Origin: Buxus sempervirens
Taxonomy: Eukaryota > Streptophyta > Magnoliopsida > Buxales > Buxaceae
Reading direction: 5' to 3'
NCBI GenBank assembly: GCA_947561395.2
Contig: OX387187.1
Span: 19,077,829-19,141,828, forward strand
Length of the DNA: 64,000 bases
A program made the position numbers and the translations under genes. Positions 49,985 through 61,380 of the stretch are shown piece by piece; the first letter of the stretch is position 1; every line of letters begins with the position of its first letter. The notes beneath the pieces were generated by a model. It made no database searches. It had not been told where the DNA came from and saw nothing but the letters and a program-made list of their open reading frames with translations.

Positions 49985-50828
49985 GGGTGTACCTAAGGCA
50001 TACCAGGGGTACCTTAGTGTTATTTGAGTGGGGTACCTTGGTATTAAGTGGGGTACCTTAGTGTTAAATGGGTTGTTTGCCTTAGCCACTTCAAAAGGCA
50101 TGCTTTAGGGATGCTTGGGAGGTGTACCTCAGTTAACACAGAAGGGTACCTCAGTTATATGAGGGGTACTTTAGTTATTTGAGGAGGTACCTTGATGTTT
50201 CAAGGGATTTACCTTAGTCATTCTAAGGGGTAAACTTTGAATAAGCTTAGGAGGGTGTACCTCAGTTATATTGAGGAGGGGTACCTTGATTATTGAGGGG
50301 TGTACTTTAGTTATACAGGGGTACCTTTAGGAAATACAAGGAGGTGTACCCTTGGTAACATGAGGGGTGTACCTTAATAATATAAGAGGGGTTACCTAAG
50401 TTATAGAATGGATTTACCTTAGCTACAAGAGGGGGTACCTTAGCTATATAAGGGGCTATACCTTAGGGAAAATAGTGGGGGGTTACCTTACTTATATAGG
50501 GGTTACTTTAGTGAGACAAAGGGGGTACTTTGGCTATATAGGGGGTGTACCCTAGGTAAAACAGTGGGGGTACCTTACTTATATGAGTGGAGTAAATCTA
50601 GGAAATTCAAGGGGTGTACCCTAGGTAATATAGGGGATGTAACTTAGGTATGTTGGAGGTACTTTAGTTATATAAAGGGGGTACCTTTAGCTGTATAAGG
50701 GAATGTACCTTAGCTAAACAAGGGGTACTTCAAGTAAGATAGTAGGGTACCTTAGTTAAAATAAAGAGGTACCTTAGGCAATACAAATGAGGTATCTTAG
50801 GTATAATTATGGGGTACTTTAGGTATTC
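49985..50828. repeat. GGTACC minisatellite, left part
   Basis: Degenerate array of roughly 20-28-bp units built on GGGGTACCTTAG plus a variable ATA-rich spacer. It continues at 60840-61380 on the other side of the Copia element; the two parts together are about 1.4 kb. It lies in the U3-like part of LTR L. Confidence 0.85.
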
Positions 50829-51863
50829 TGAAAGAGTAGAGGACTACTCTTAAGGTCCACGATCTATAACAATTCAGAATTGAACAATGCGGAAACAGTA
50901 CACAAAGAATTATACGAGGAAACCTATATCCAGATCCAGGAAAAACCTCGAGTCTATATGAGGCGACTAACCCTTCAAAATCCACTATTGAATGAAAAGA
51001 CAATTACAAAGGAGTACATACTTAACCTTTACAATTTGACTCACTCAACAGCAATCCACAGTTCGAATCCACGAACTGCTACACAGCTTGAATCCACAAG
51101 CTGCAGAACACGATCAGTCCAGATCGCAAACAATCACTTACCAGTGATCCACAGTTCGAATCCACGAACTGCAACACAGCTTGAATCCACAAGCTGCAGG
51201 ACACGATCAATCCAGATCGCAGCAATCCTCTCAGAATCTACTGAGACGATCCAATGCAGTAGGAATCCACCTACGCATCAATCAAAGCCGATCACCAGTC
51301 CAGGCGATCACACGATCAGATGAAGTTCTGAATTGAAGAAGAATCCACTGTCTTCAATTCCAGGCGATCTATCTCAGATCTCCCCCTCACTCGATCGCCG
51401 ACTCTCTAAAGAAGATTTGATCGAATCTCAAAACACCTCAAGATTCGAAAAACAAATGATCCAAAGAAAATAGTCACCATTAAAAATTACAACTCGTCTA
51501 TTTAAAGAATAAAACACAGATCGCGTCGAGCGCTGGTAGCGTCGTGAAGCGATCGAAGTAGACGGCTGGTAGCAAACTCATGTCCCGCTCAGAGTGAGTT
51601 GAATCTGTTAAACGCGCGCTGCTAGCGAGCTGCTAGCGGGAGAGTACGCGGCAGGTGCACGATCCTTGCTTTCGACACACGAATTCCCTTATGCGCTGCC
51701 AGCGGGGTGGCAGCGCTATGGTAGCAGTGTGGTGGCACCAACTTCTTCTTCTTTACTGAATTTACTGAATTTTCATTGTTTAATCTGCACATCTTGAAGC
51801 TTCATTATAAACATAATTTGTCAATCATTTGCCATAACAGGAGTGTGAGTTTTCACACTTACA
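50829..51863 (-). repeat. Copia 3' LTR
   Basis: Reads, in element sense, from TGTAAGTGTGAAAACTCACA to TCTTTCA. A TATA-like CTTTAAATAG lies at about 51498-51507. A GC-rich GCTAGCG/GCGCTGG cluster (51520-51715) lies upstream of the TATA and the hairpin array (50974-51360) downstream of it. Confidence 0.95.
50974..51360 (-). other. Hairpin array with constant loop, 3' LTR copy
   Basis: Same array as 59956-60342 in the other LTR (constant offset of 8982). The loops read TGGATT on the element strand. Minor differences between the two LTRs affect one loop. Confidence 0.75.
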
Positions 51864-51874
51864 ATCTCCCCCTT
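51864..51874 (-). other. Polypurine tract next to the 3' LTR
   Basis: AAGGGGGAGAT on the minus strand, directly abutting the 3' LTR: the normal start site of plus-strand DNA synthesis. Confidence 0.9.
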
Positions 51875-52112
51875 GGCAAATGCCTGACAACAACCTTACA
51901 CCAGATTTTAATATCAACCTTAGTTAATGATGATTTCCATTCAAGAAATTTTAAAACCACATTGTTAACCAGAGACATAAAGATTTGGACTAATCCAGAA
52001 TTTCATTCATTTACAAACAGATATACAGATACCAAAATCATTTACACTGTTCAAGAAAGACAGACAGCAAGACAGAAGGACAGACAGACATTAAGAAAGA
52101 AAGACAGACATT

Positions 52113-52123
52113 ATCTCCCCCTT
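52113..52123 (-). other. Second polypurine-tract copy
   Basis: AAGGGGGAGAT, identical to the tract at 51864-51874. Extra tracts upstream of the 3' LTR are a known Sirevirus trait. Confidence 0.75.
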
Positions 52124-52342
52124 ACTTAACACTCCCCTTATATAAAAAAATATTCAGGAGACAACACCCAGAACAGACCATAACAAAAAGCAACCATCAT
52201 ATCCACAGCAAGAATAACAGCACCAAACAGCAAGCAAACAATAAGATTCGAAACATCAGCAGCAGCAAGCAGCAGACAGCAACCAGCAAGCATCAGCACC
52301 AACCCAGCCAAACCATCAACAGAACCAGATACTCCAGTAGCA

Positions 52343-53704
52343 TCATCCAAATTTCTCCCCCTTTCTGGATGGTGGTTTGGGTTCCCAAGACCTTGAGTAG
52401 TGCTTGTAGGCATCTTGAGATCTGGAGTGCAGCCAACAGAGCTTGTGATCCATCTCCAGCTGAGTCTTCCGAATGCATTCCAGAAAATGACCCGCTTCAT
52501 TTTGCATACGTTGCTGAGCAGCAACGTCCCTTTGTACTTCTCCACAAGTGAAATCAACATCCTTTATCAATTGCCCCAGCTTCTCTTGGGTTTCGGATTT
52601 GAACATGCTCATCATGAGCATGTGAGACCTAACCTCTGAATTGAAAGCCTCCTGAGAAGCTTGCATGGAATGCAGTTTCTCCATGATAGCCACAGCATCA
52701 GAGCTGGACAGAGAGGACTGAGAAGAGGAGGGTTCAGAAGATACAAACCGAAACGGACTTGCTCGTTTACTACGGGTCAGAGTGGAGGAAGCAATGGGAG
52801 GACGGGGATGAATAAGCAATTCAGTAGGATCAGGAAGAACCCCCTGATGAACACACATGTACGAGATGAAAATTCCAAAAGGAAGAGCAGCAGTCTTGGA
52901 TTTTAAATTCCGAGACTGAAGAATCTGATGTAAGATTATGGAAGGAATACAAATACTTTCTCTGTTCCAGATGGCATGAAGAAGTCTTGCTCGATGGTGA
53001 GAGATCTCTGAATGATGATCAGAAGGAACAAGAGAAGCACAGACAAACAAGTTCAAGATCCGGAGAAGATCTTGAAGAGAACCATGAGGCAAATAGTTGG
53101 GCTTGTTCTTAATGGAAGTGGGAGCACCCTCAACTATTAGAGACGGAATAATGGACTCCATAGGAGGATCAGAATGAGACTCAAGAAAGTTAAAGGAGGG
53201 AGAGTCAACAAGAGGTAGTTCAAGCAGAGAGGAAATAAGCTCTTTCGAGAAGTCGAAAGAAATTCCCCGGACATAGGCTTTGACAGAGCCTCGATTGGCA
53301 AGATGAAGTTGATGAAGATTAGAGTAAAATTCACGGACCAAGTCTGGATAAGCAAAACCACCAAGTAAAGCAAATTTTGTCCACCCATTGTCCGAAAACA
53401 ATGAGTAGAAAGGGGATTCGGAAAAAGACTCAAGCTTGATGGCCCTTTCCAGAAGAAGTGGCCTGTGCTTGAAGAAGGTATTGAAATCAGATAAACCATT
53501 CCCCACAAACGGTTCAGAAGAAGGAGAAGGGGAAGGAGGTCTCACAGGAGGAGAAGGAACAACAGGAGAAGACCTCACATGAGGAGACTTCACAGGAGGA
53601 GACCTCACAGGAGGAGACAATGTTGAAGGAGAATCAGTTCTCGACTTTCTCTTGAGAGGCATGGTAAAAGAAATGGAAGAGAAAGAGAAAACAGACAGCA
53701 CCAA
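52343..53704 (-). CDS. Env-like / putative plant transposon-protein frame of the Copia element
   Basis: 453 codons between pol and the 3' LTR on the same strand as gag and pol. The N-terminus is Ser/Pro-rich with tandem SPPV repeats (residues about 25-65). The core contains LVREFYSNL, VRGISFDFSKELISSLL, LPHGSLQDLLR and LLHAIWN, the pattern found in the plant retroelement domain usually labelled envelope-like or putative plant transposon protein. The C-terminal third looks helical. No signal peptide or membrane segment is obvious. The role is unknown; an envelope function has not been shown for plant Sireviruses. Fossil of a mobile element, not a host gene. Confidence 0.7.
   Translation of the reverse strand: MVLSVFSFSSISFTMPLKRKSRTDSPSTLSPPVRSPPVKSPHVRSSPVVPSPPVRPPSPSPSSEPFVGNGLSDFNTFFKHRPLLLERAIKLESFSESPFYSLFSDNGWTKFALLGGFAYPDLVREFYSNLHQLHLANRGSVKAYVRGISFDFSKELISSLLELPLVDSPSFNFLESHSDPPMESIIPSLIVEGAPTSIKNKPNYLPHGSLQDLLRILNLFVCASLVPSDHHSEISHHRARLLHAIWNRESICIPSIILHQILQSRNLKSKTAALPFGIFISYMCVHQGVLPDPTELLIHPRPPIASSTLTRSKRASPFRFVSSEPSSSQSSLSSSDAVAIMEKLHSMQASQEAFNSEVRSHMLMMSMFKSETQEKLGQLIKDVDFTCGEVQRDVAAQQRMQNEAGHFLECIRKTQLEMDHKLCWLHSRSQDAYKHYSRSWEPKPPSRKGEKFG
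52353..52364 (-). other. Third polypurine-tract copy
   Basis: AAAGGGGGAGAA on the minus strand, within the last codons of the env-like frame. Confidence 0.65.
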
Positions 53705-54786
53705 CCAACAAATGAGAAAGCCCTAATGGCTGAAAACACTACTAAACCCTAGCTTCGAATAAGGAGAGAAAACTACAGAACTAGGAAGCAGAAAAATGGA
53801 GAAGCAGGAAGAAGATAGTAAAAAATTTTTTTACCTGAACAGTAGACAGGAAGGAAGAAGGTGACAGCGACAGCAGCACCGGGGCACGACGCGAGAGGCG
53901 AGGGAAAAGCGAAGAGATGAAAAAAAACAGGGGTAAAAAGAATAGCGCACTTTCACCTATATATAGACAAACAAAAATACGCTGCCAGCGGGCAACTGGC
54001 GGCGTAGAAGGTGCACATGCACAAACATCACAAATTACAGATTCAACGCATAAAATTATAAAAGAGATTTGATCGATTTTTCAGAACATCCTCCTACTTT
54101 CAAACACACAGCTGAGATTTTAGCTAAACCAAAAATCTTCCAGATAATCAACCCTTTCAATCTAAGAAGTACTTATCACAAAACTGATCTTGAGGTACCT
54201 ATCAAAGTTAATTCAGATGTGGTACATTTTATATCAAAGAGCAAAATTTCCTTTATGGTTTCTCATACTATAAAATTTCTTCAAGATATTAAGTATATAT
54301 GCATACTAAAGAGTCAATGCTTGAGAGAAATGAGCAACTTTTTGACTTTTACACTTCATACATATAGAAGGCTATTTCAGTGTAAACAATCTTGAAAAGT
54401 ATAGACATATCCCAACTTCATTTTGGTGGCTTTCGCACATCAGAGATAGGTAGCCTTTTCTGATCTCTTTTTCTTTTTAAAGAGGCATTGACCCTTAAAA
54501 AACCTGAGTTTACAGTTCATTCCAAGAATATACCTTCTTTATCTTTTTCTTTTTGAGATTTACAGTGGCTTTCACTCTAATCTCTATGGCAGCCATTTCC
54601 AAAAATTTTCTTCAATACATACAGGTGTTTCAGTCAAAGTTGCTGGTTAAAATAAGACATTTCTGTCAATATGCATACACTCAATCTTCCTGAAAGCAGA
54701 TTTTAGTAATAAGAACACACAAATTCATTTTGAACAGATATGTGAGACATTTTACATCAAAATTAACTCAAAACAGAACCTGATTT
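53705..54786 (-). other. Spacer between pol and the env-like frame
   Basis: About 1.1 kb, AT-rich towards pol. The part next to the env-like frame (53860-54010) has GCTGGCAGCG-type words resembling the LTR GC cluster. No coding domain seen. In Sireviruses this gap is normal. Confidence 0.6.
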
Positions 54787-57700
54787 TCAGTTTTGAGAGC
54801 ATACTCCTAGGGATTTCCTAAGAGTTTCAAATCTGTTTTGATCTAAAGGTTTGGTAAAAATGTCAGCCAACTGTTTTTCAGTAGATATGTATTCAATCAC
54901 AACAGTTTTGTCTTCAATCAACTCTCTTATAAAGTGATGCCTGATATCTATATGTTTGGTCCTTGAGTGTTGAACAGGATTCTTAGAGATATTTATGGCA
55001 CTTTGATTATCACAGAAGAGAATCATTTGATCTTGATCTACCCCATAATCTGATAACATTTGTTTCATCCAGATAAGTTGAGTACAACTGCTTCCTGCAG
55101 CAATATACTCAGCTTCAGCAGTACTCAGAGAAACACAATTTTGTTTCTTGCTTAACCAGGCAATGAGATTATTTCCCATGTAAAAGCAACCACCAGAGGT
55201 GCTTTTTCTGTCATCCATACACCCAGCCCAATCAGCATCAGTGTATCCAGTTAGATGTGGGTTTGTCTCTTTGGAAAACCAGATTCCCAGATCAATAGTT
55301 CCATTAACATATTTTATAATCCTTTTTACAGCATTCAGATGGGATTCTTTAGGATTAGCCTTATATCTAGCACAAACGCCAACACTAAAGCTTATATCAG
55401 GTCTACTTGCTGTTAAGTACAGTAAACTCCCAATCATTCCCCTGTACAGGGTAGGGTCTACAATCTTTCCAGATTCATCTTTTCCAAGTTTTAAACTAGT
55501 ACTCATAGGAGTCCTAGCATGTTTAGCATGAGTTAAGCTGAATCTCTTAACAAGATTTCTTGAATATTTTGCTTGAGAGAAAAAAATTCCTTGTTGAGAT
55601 TGATAAATCTGAAGACCTAAGAAAAAGTTCAGTTCACCCATCATACTCATTTCAAATTCACTTTTCATTAAATCAGCAAATGAGTGGGCATGATTTTCAG
55701 AAGTGGACCCAAACACTATGTCATCAACATAGATTTGAGCAATCAAAATATGTTTGGACTCTCTTTGAATAAAGAGAGTTTTATCTACATTTCCTCTCAT
55801 AAAACCAGATTCAAGTAAAAAAGAGGTGAGTCTCTCATACCAAGCTCTAGGAGCTTGTTTGAGTCCATACAAGGCTTTGTTCAGTTTATAGACATATTTA
55901 GGATGATTTGTGTCCTCAAATCCTTTAGGTTGCTCTACATAGACTTCTTCATTCAGATATCCATTCAAGAAAGCACTCTTAACATCCATTTGAAACAATT
56001 TAAACTTCAAGTAACATGTAATAGACAACAGTAATCTGATTGATTCTAACCTAGCTACAGGAGCAAAGGTTTCATCAAAATCTATTCCTTCTACTTGAGT
56101 ATACCCCTGAGCAACAAGCCTAGCCTTATTTCTGGTTACTATCCCATTCTCATCAGATTTGTTCTTAAAAATCCACTTGGTTCCTATCACATTCAGATCA
56201 GAGGGTCTTTCAACCAATTCCCAAACATTATTTCTAGTAAATTGATTCAGTTCTTCATGCATAGCATTCAACCAAGAATCATCCAACAATGCATCTTTAT
56301 AAGATTTTGGCTCAAATTGAGCAAGATAAGAAGAAAATCTTACCTCATTATGTACCTGATGTCTTGTTCTGACACCATCTGAAATATTTCCAACAATTTG
56401 CTCAGTTGGGTGGTCTTTGAGAGTTCTAGCCAGAGGAACCACTTCAATGCTTGAGGAAGCATCTCTGATTTCATCCTCTTCATCTACATCCTGCATAAAT
56501 TCACTGTCATTACCTTCATCATCTATTAGCACATTAATAGATTCCATTACAACTGATTTCTGCAAATTGAAAACTCTGTAAGCTCTACTAGAAGAAGAAT
56601 ATCCTAGAAAAATTCCTTCATCACTTCTAGAATCAAATTTTCCTAGATTTTCTCTGTCCCTTAAGATATAGCATTTACTTCCAAATACTCTGAAATATTT
56701 CAAATTTGGCTGTTTTCCTTTCCAAAGTTCATAGGGAGTTTGTTTCCATCCAGATCTGATATAAACTCTGTTACTAATGTAACAGGCAGTGTTTATAGCT
56801 TCAGCCCAGAATTTTGTTGAAATTTTCTTGGCTATCATCATGGTTCTAGCCATTTCTTGTAAAACTCTGTTCTTCCTCTCCACAACTCCATTTTGTTGTG
56901 GGGTCTTAGGAGCAGAAAATTCATGTTTGATTCCATGTTCTTCACAGAAATTGGAAAACATTTGATTCTCAAATTCTGTCCCATGGTCAGATCTGATTCT
57001 TACAATCTTTCCTATTTGCAAGTTCTTTTCAACTTGAATTTGGCAGCAAAGATGTTTAAAACAGTTGAAACATTCAGATTTTTCTCTTAGAAAGTCTACC
57101 CAGGTATATCTGCTGTAGTCATCTACTGCAACAAATATATATTTCTTTCCTCCCAGACTTTCAGTCTTTGTAGGTCCCATTAAATCCATATGAATCAGTT
57201 CTAATGGTCTTGATGTTCCTACAGTGTTGGTTTTCTTGTGTGTGGCTTTGATTTGTTTTCCTTGGTTGCAAGGACCACACATTCCTTTCTTTTTGTTTTT
57301 CCCAAACTTGGGAATTCCTCTAACCAACTCAGACTTAGAGATTTTTGACAAATCTCTATAGTTAATGTGGCCAAGTCTCCTATGCCACAAATCAATTTCA
57401 TTGCCTATGGAGGATTTTAAAGAACACTCATTGTTTCCAATAATCCCATAGCAATTATCACTTGTTCTTTCACCTACAAGAACAGTTCTACCAGATTTAT
57501 CCAATATTTTGCATTCTTTTCTGGTAAAATTAACAAATAATCTGGAATCACATAATTGGCTAATACTGATAAGATTTGCTTTCAAACCAGATACAAATAG
57601 AACATTTTTTAAGCAGACTCCATTTGGACCTGTAACAGTTCCTTTACCTTTAACTTGGGAAGTACTTCCATCCCCAAATGTAACACTTCCACCAAAATAT

Positions 57701-58554
57701 TCTTCAAAGGTACTGAACATAGCCTTACTACCACACATGTGTCTTGAACACCCACTGTCCAAGTACCACATGTTGACATCATGAGCTTTTAAAGCTACAT
57801 GAACCACATTAGCAACCAATGAATCTTTTCTTACCCAAATCTGTTTCTCAAAAGTCTTCTGAACAGTACCTTCTTCAACTACTTGAGTTTTTGAAGGAAG
57901 CTTCTTAGATAAATTTGAGACTTCCTGATTTAATGTTTCAGTCAATTTTAACAGAGAGTCAAATCTGTTGTATAAGTCCAGGGACTGACTTTGATTTACC
58001 TTTCTCTTATTTTCAAAATATCCATCAGGGAAACCATACAGTTCATAACACTTTGGTCTTATATGACCTTTTTTATTGCAGTGATGGCATACAGGTATAA
58101 ACCTATTTTCAGAAAAATCAACATTTCTAGACTTGCTAGCATTTCTAAACTGTACAGATTTAGATTTCTCAGAAGTTGAAAATTTACCTGTTGATCTTAC
58201 TTCTCCAGCAGAGATTTTCTGTGAAGATTCCTTGGTTTGATTACTTCCACTCATTCTTTTTCCAGCAGAATTTGAGCTTTCAGGAACTTCCTTTGAAGTT
58301 GATTCCTCATCAATTTGAAGATTTCCTGCAGAAGAATTTGAAGCATTAGATTTACTTGAATTTGAAACTTTCTCAAGTTCAATCACTTTACCTTGTAGTT
58401 CAGAAATCTGAGCTTCCTTTTCTTTTATTTTTTCAGTTTTTTCAGTTAGAGAAGTTACCAGAGAATTTTCTTTAGCATGTTTTTCAAGTAACTTCTGGTT
58501 TATTGAATCTATTTCTACAAGAGCTTTCTTTTTCTCTGTTTCTGATTCCTTCAA
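54787..58554 (-). CDS. Copia pol: protease, integrase, reverse transcriptase, RNase H
   Basis: 1255 codons. In order: zinc knuckle [14 protein letters not shown] (about residue 156); protease [11 protein letters not shown] (about 264); GAG-pre-integrase LWHRRLGH; integrase with HMDLMGP, SDHGTEF and VVERKNR supplying the D, D, E residues; RT from [11 protein letters not shown] through [32 protein letters not shown] and [13 protein letters not shown] to the catalytic YVDD; RNase H with [17 protein letters not shown] and the ending [12 protein letters not shown]. The domain order (integrase before RT) makes it Ty1/Copia. Close to whole. Confidence 0.95.
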   Translation of the reverse strand: MKESETEKKKALVEIDSINQKLLEKHAKENSLVTSLTEKTEKIKEKEAQISELQGKVIELEKVSNSSKSNASNSSAGNLQIDEESTSKEVPESSNSAGKRMSGSNQTKESSQKISAGEVRSTGKFSTSEKSKSVQFRNASKSRNVDFSENRFIPVCHHCNKKGHIRPKCYELYGFPDGYFENKRKVNQSQSLDLYNRFDSLLKLTETLNQEVSNLSKKLPSKTQVVEEGTVQKTFEKQIWVRKDSLVANVVHVALKAHDVNMWYLDSGCSRHMCGSKAMFSTFEEYFGGSVTFGDGSTSQVKGKGTVTGPNGVCLKNVLFVSGLKANLISISQLCDSRLFVNFTRKECKILDKSGRTVLVGERTSDNCYGIIGNNECSLKSSIGNEIDLWHRRLGHINYRDLSKISKSELVRGIPKFGKNKKKGMCGPCNQGKQIKATHKKTNTVGTSRPLELIHMDLMGPTKTESLGGKKYIFVAVDDYSRYTWVDFLREKSECFNCFKHLCCQIQVEKNLQIGKIVRIRSDHGTEFENQMFSNFCEEHGIKHEFSAPKTPQQNGVVERKNRVLQEMARTMMIAKKISTKFWAEAINTACYISNRVYIRSGWKQTPYELWKGKQPNLKYFRVFGSKCYILRDRENLGKFDSRSDEGIFLGYSSSSRAYRVFNLQKSVVMESINVLIDDEGNDSEFMQDVDEEDEIRDASSSIEVVPLARTLKDHPTEQIVGNISDGVRTRHQVHNEVRFSSYLAQFEPKSYKDALLDDSWLNAMHEELNQFTRNNVWELVERPSDLNVIGTKWIFKNKSDENGIVTRNKARLVAQGYTQVEGIDFDETFAPVARLESIRLLLSITCYLKFKLFQMDVKSAFLNGYLNEEVYVEQPKGFEDTNHPKYVYKLNKALYGLKQAPRAWYERLTSFLLESGFMRGNVDKTLFIQRESKHILIAQIYVDDIVFGSTSENHAHSFADLMKSEFEMSMMGELNFFLGLQIYQSQQGIFFSQAKYSRNLVKRFSLTHAKHARTPMSTSLKLGKDESGKIVDPTLYRGMIGSLLYLTASRPDISFSVGVCARYKANPKESHLNAVKRIIKYVNGTIDLGIWFSKETNPHLTGYTDADWAGCMDDRKSTSGGCFYMGNNLIAWLSKKQNCVSLSTAEAEYIAAGSSCTQLIWMKQMLSDYGVDQDQMILFCDNQSAINISKNPVQHSRTKHIDIRHHFIRELIEDKTVVIEYISTEKQLADIFTKPLDQNRFETLRKSLGVCSQN

Positions 58555-58562
58555 TTTTTTAC

Positions 58563-59750
58563 TCAGTTTCTTGATTTTTTCTGAGCTCTATTGAATTCCT
58601 TATAGAGCTTATTGTATGCTTCTTGTAGTTCTTCTTCATCATCTGATAAAGTCTCTTTGTTATCTCCTGCAATTCCAGAGATTGAACTACCAGAGGAGGA
58701 TGAGTAAAAAGAATTGAAAGCAGTAAAATTAACAGACATATCCTCATCAGATTGTGAAGAATTATCAGAGTTACTGTCATCCCAAGTAACCTGATAATTA
58801 GTCTTTTTCTTTTTATCTTTTGAGGGACAATCAGAGGCAACATGTCCAAATCCTCTACATTTGTAACATTGAACCTCATCATTCTGAGAAGATTTCTTCT
58901 CCTTTCTTGGATCAGACATTTTCTTATCAGATCTCCTATTAGATCTGTCCATGGATGATGAAGAATTGAATTGTTTCTTTTTAAACATTTTCTTAAACTT
59001 TTTGGCTAAGAGAACAAGTTCATCCATATCAACATCAGAATTATCTGATTCTTCAGTATTAACAGATTTTACAGATTTAAGAGCTATTCCTTTATTTCTT
59101 TTTGGAATATTTAGATCTAGCTCATAAGTCTGTAAAGATCCTACCAGATCTTCTATTCTCATGTTATCTACATCTTTTGCCTCCTGTATTGCAGTTACTT
59201 TAGGTCTGAATCTTTCAGGCAAAGATCTTAAGATTTTTCTAATAACCTTTGATGTAGAAATCTTTTCTCCAAGATTAAAACTAGAATTAACAATATCTGA
59301 GAGTTTAGCATAAAACTCATCAAAAGACTCATCATCTTTCATATACAGAGTTTCGAAAGATGTAGTAAGTCTCTGAAGTCTGGACAACTTGACAGCAGAG
59401 GTTCCTTCATGAGTGACCTCTAGAATGTCCCAAGCTTCCTTAGCGACTTCACATGAGGAAATTCTCCTGAATTCCTCAACACTAACAGCACAAAATAAGG
59501 CATTCATTGCCTTGTTATTCCATCCACATTGATCAGATTCAGTTTTAGTCCACTGATCATGAGGTTTGATGATCACAACACCTACTTCTGTTGTGATCAC
59601 AGGTGGATGATAACCATTACAGACCGAGAGCCAGACATACTCATCGATTGATTTCAGGTAAGCTCTCATTCTTGCTTTCCAGTAAGAATAATTGTTACCT
59701 TCAAATAAAGGAGGTCTAGAGGCAGATCCTCCTTCTTTTCCAAAATCCAT
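58563..59750 (-). CDS. Copia gag
   Basis: 395 codons starting [20 protein letters not shown] with [14 protein letters not shown], a typical Sirevirus-type Gag start. The middle has the UBN2-like helical region ([29 protein letters not shown]). A CCHC knuckle [14 protein letters not shown] lies near residue 297, followed by a charged Ser-rich tail. Gag and pol occupy separate long frames. Confidence 0.9.
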   Translation of the reverse strand: MDFGKEGGSASRPPLFEGNNYSYWKARMRAYLKSIDEYVWLSVCNGYHPPVITTEVGVVIIKPHDQWTKTESDQCGWNNKAMNALFCAVSVEEFRRISSCEVAKEAWDILEVTHEGTSAVKLSRLQRLTTSFETLYMKDDESFDEFYAKLSDIVNSSFNLGEKISTSKVIRKILRSLPERFRPKVTAIQEAKDVDNMRIEDLVGSLQTYELDLNIPKRNKGIALKSVKSVNTEESDNSDVDMDELVLLAKKFKKMFKKKQFNSSSSMDRSNRRSDKKMSDPRKEKKSSQNDEVQCYKCRGFGHVASDCPSKDKKKKTNYQVTWDDSNSDNSSQSDEDMSVNFTAFNSFYSSSSGSSISGIAGDNKETLSDDEEELQEAYNKLYKEFNRAQKKSRN

Positions 59751-59795
59751 GCTATAGATCTAGATCACACTATGTATAGCAATTCAAAGTGAATA

Positions 59796-59808
59796 GGCTT
59801 TGATACCA
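59796..59808 (-). other. Primer-binding site of the Copia element
   Basis: TGGTATCAAAGCC on the minus strand, two bases from the 5' LTR. It matches the initiator tRNA-Met site used by plant Copia elements, with one difference from the common TGGTATCAGAGCC. Confidence 0.9.
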
Positions 59809-59810
59809 CT

Positions 59811-60834
59811 TGAAAGAGTAGAGGACTACTCTTAAGGTCCACGATCTATAACAATTCAGAATTGAACAATGCGGAAACAGTACACAAAGAATTATACGAG
59901 GAAACCTGGATCCAGATCCAGGAAAAACCTCGAGTCTATATGAGGCGACTAACCCTTCAAAATCCACTATTGAATGAAAAGACAATTACAAAGGAGTACA
60001 TACTTAACCTTTACAATTTGACTCACTCAACAGCAATCCACAGTTCGAATCCACGAACTGCTACACAGCTTGAATCCACAAGCTGCAGAACACGATCAGT
60101 CCAGATCGCAAACAATCACTTACCAGTGATCCACAGTTCGAATCCACGAACTGCAACACAGCTTGAATCCACAAGCTGCAGGACACGATCAATCCAGATC
60201 GCAGCAATCCTCTCAGAATCCACTGAGACGATCCAATGCAGTAGGAATCCACCTACGCATCAATCAAAGCCGATCACCAGTCCAGACGATCACACGATCA
60301 GATGAAGTTCTGAATTGAAGAAGAATCCACTGTCTTCAATTCCAGGCGATCTATCTCAGATCTCCCCCTCACTCGATCGCCGACTCTCTAAAGAAGATTT
60401 GATCGAATCTCAAAACACCTCAAGATTCGAAAAACAAATGATCCAAAGAAAAAAGTCACCATTAAAAATTACAACTCGTCTATTTAAAGAATAAAACACA
60501 GATCGCGTCGAGCGCTGGTAGCGTCGTGAAGCGATCGAAGTAGACGGCTGGTAGCGAACTCATGTCCCGCTCAGAGTGAGTTGAATCTGTTAAACGCGCG
60601 CTGCTAACGGGAGAGTACGCGGCAGGTGCACGATCCTTGCTTTTGACACACGAATTCCCTTATGCGCTGCCAGCGGGGTGGCAGCGGTGTGGTAGCAGTG
60701 TGGTGGCACCAACTTCTTCTTCTTTACTGAATTTACTGAATTTTCATTGTTTAATCTGCACATCTTGAAGCTTCATTATAAACATAATTTGTCAATCATT
60801 TGCCATAACAGGAGTGTGAGTTTTCACACTTACA
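59811..60834 (-). repeat. Copia 5' LTR
   Basis: Partner of 50829-51863, about 99% identical. It starts at the TATTC duplication (60835-60839) in element sense and ends at the primer site. Confidence 0.95.
59956..60342 (-). other. Hairpin array with constant loop, 5' LTR copy
   Basis: A run of perfect inverted repeats whose stems differ but whose loop is AATCCA on the plus strand (TGGATT on the element strand). Stems on the plus strand: TTCAA/TTGAA (59956-59974, longer loop), CAGTTCG/CGAACTG (60041-60060 and 60134-60153), CAGCTTG/CAAGCTG (60066-60085 and 60159-60178), CGATC/GATCG (about 60094-60109 and 60186-60201), TCTCAG/CTGAGA (60211-60228), GTAGG/CCTAC (60241-60256) and GAATTGAAGA/TCTTCAATTC (60312-60342). 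Part of the array is a 93-bp tandem duplication. Confidence 0.8.
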
Positions 60835-60839
60835 TATTC

Positions 60840-61380
60840 GAATGGGGTACCTTAGACAAAACAGGGGGTACCTTAGCCAATATGAGTGAGGTGCCTTAGG
60901 TAATGTAAGGGGGTACTTTAGGTATACATGTGAGGTACCTTAGGCAATGCAAGGGGATACCATAGGTAAACACAGGGGTACCTATAGGCAAACACAAGAG
61001 GATACCTTAGATGAACACAGGGGTACCTTAGGCAATTAAGGTAGGGTACCTTAGGGATACAAGAGGTATAACTGGGGGGTACTTTAGGTAACACCTGGGT
61101 GGTACTTTGGGTAATACTTGGATATACTTTGAGTAATACATTCGGGTACTTTGGGTAATACATGGGTGTACCCTAGGCATATCTGAGCGGTACTTTGGGA
61201 AATACTTTGGTGTACTCTAGGTATACTTAGATGGTACCTTGAGTAGTACATGGATGTACTTTGGGTATACAATGGGAGTACCTTGGGTAATACAAGAGGT
61301 ACTTTAGTGGTATTTGGGAGGGTACCTTGGGTATATTTTGGGGTACCATGGGTATACTTGGGAATTACTCTAGGTACACA
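60840..61380. repeat. GGTACC minisatellite, right part
   Basis: Continuation of the array at 49985-50828, with units such as GGGGTACCTTAGGCAA and GGTACTTTGGGTAATAC. Units drift towards GGTACTTTGGG at the far end. Confidence 0.85.

Larger units (their letters stand above)
50829..60834 (-). mobile_element. Sirevirus-like Ty1/Copia retrotransposon with env-like frame, near-whole, TSD TATTC
   Basis: 10,006 bp on the minus strand with LTRs of 1035 bp (50829-51863) and 1024 bp (59811-60834). Ends are TG..CA and the exact 5-bp duplication is TATTC (50824-50828 and 60835-60839). Order in element sense: LTR, initiator-Met primer site, gag, pol (protease, integrase, RT, RNase H), spacer, env-like frame, polypurine tracts, LTR. 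The env-like frame downstream of pol and the repeated polypurine tracts are hallmarks of the Sirevirus genus. The LTRs differ at about 10 sites plus one short indel, about 1%, so insertion is recent, of the order of 0.5-2 million years depending on the clock. It looks nearly whole, with about one or two breaks. Confidence 0.95.

Noticed and set aside
50880-51323. 147-codon open frame in each Copia LTR (also 59862-60305)
   Set aside because: It runs against the element's sense strand and is made of the hairpin-array repeats (repeated HSSNPRTATQLES). It is a by-product of the repeats, not a gene.
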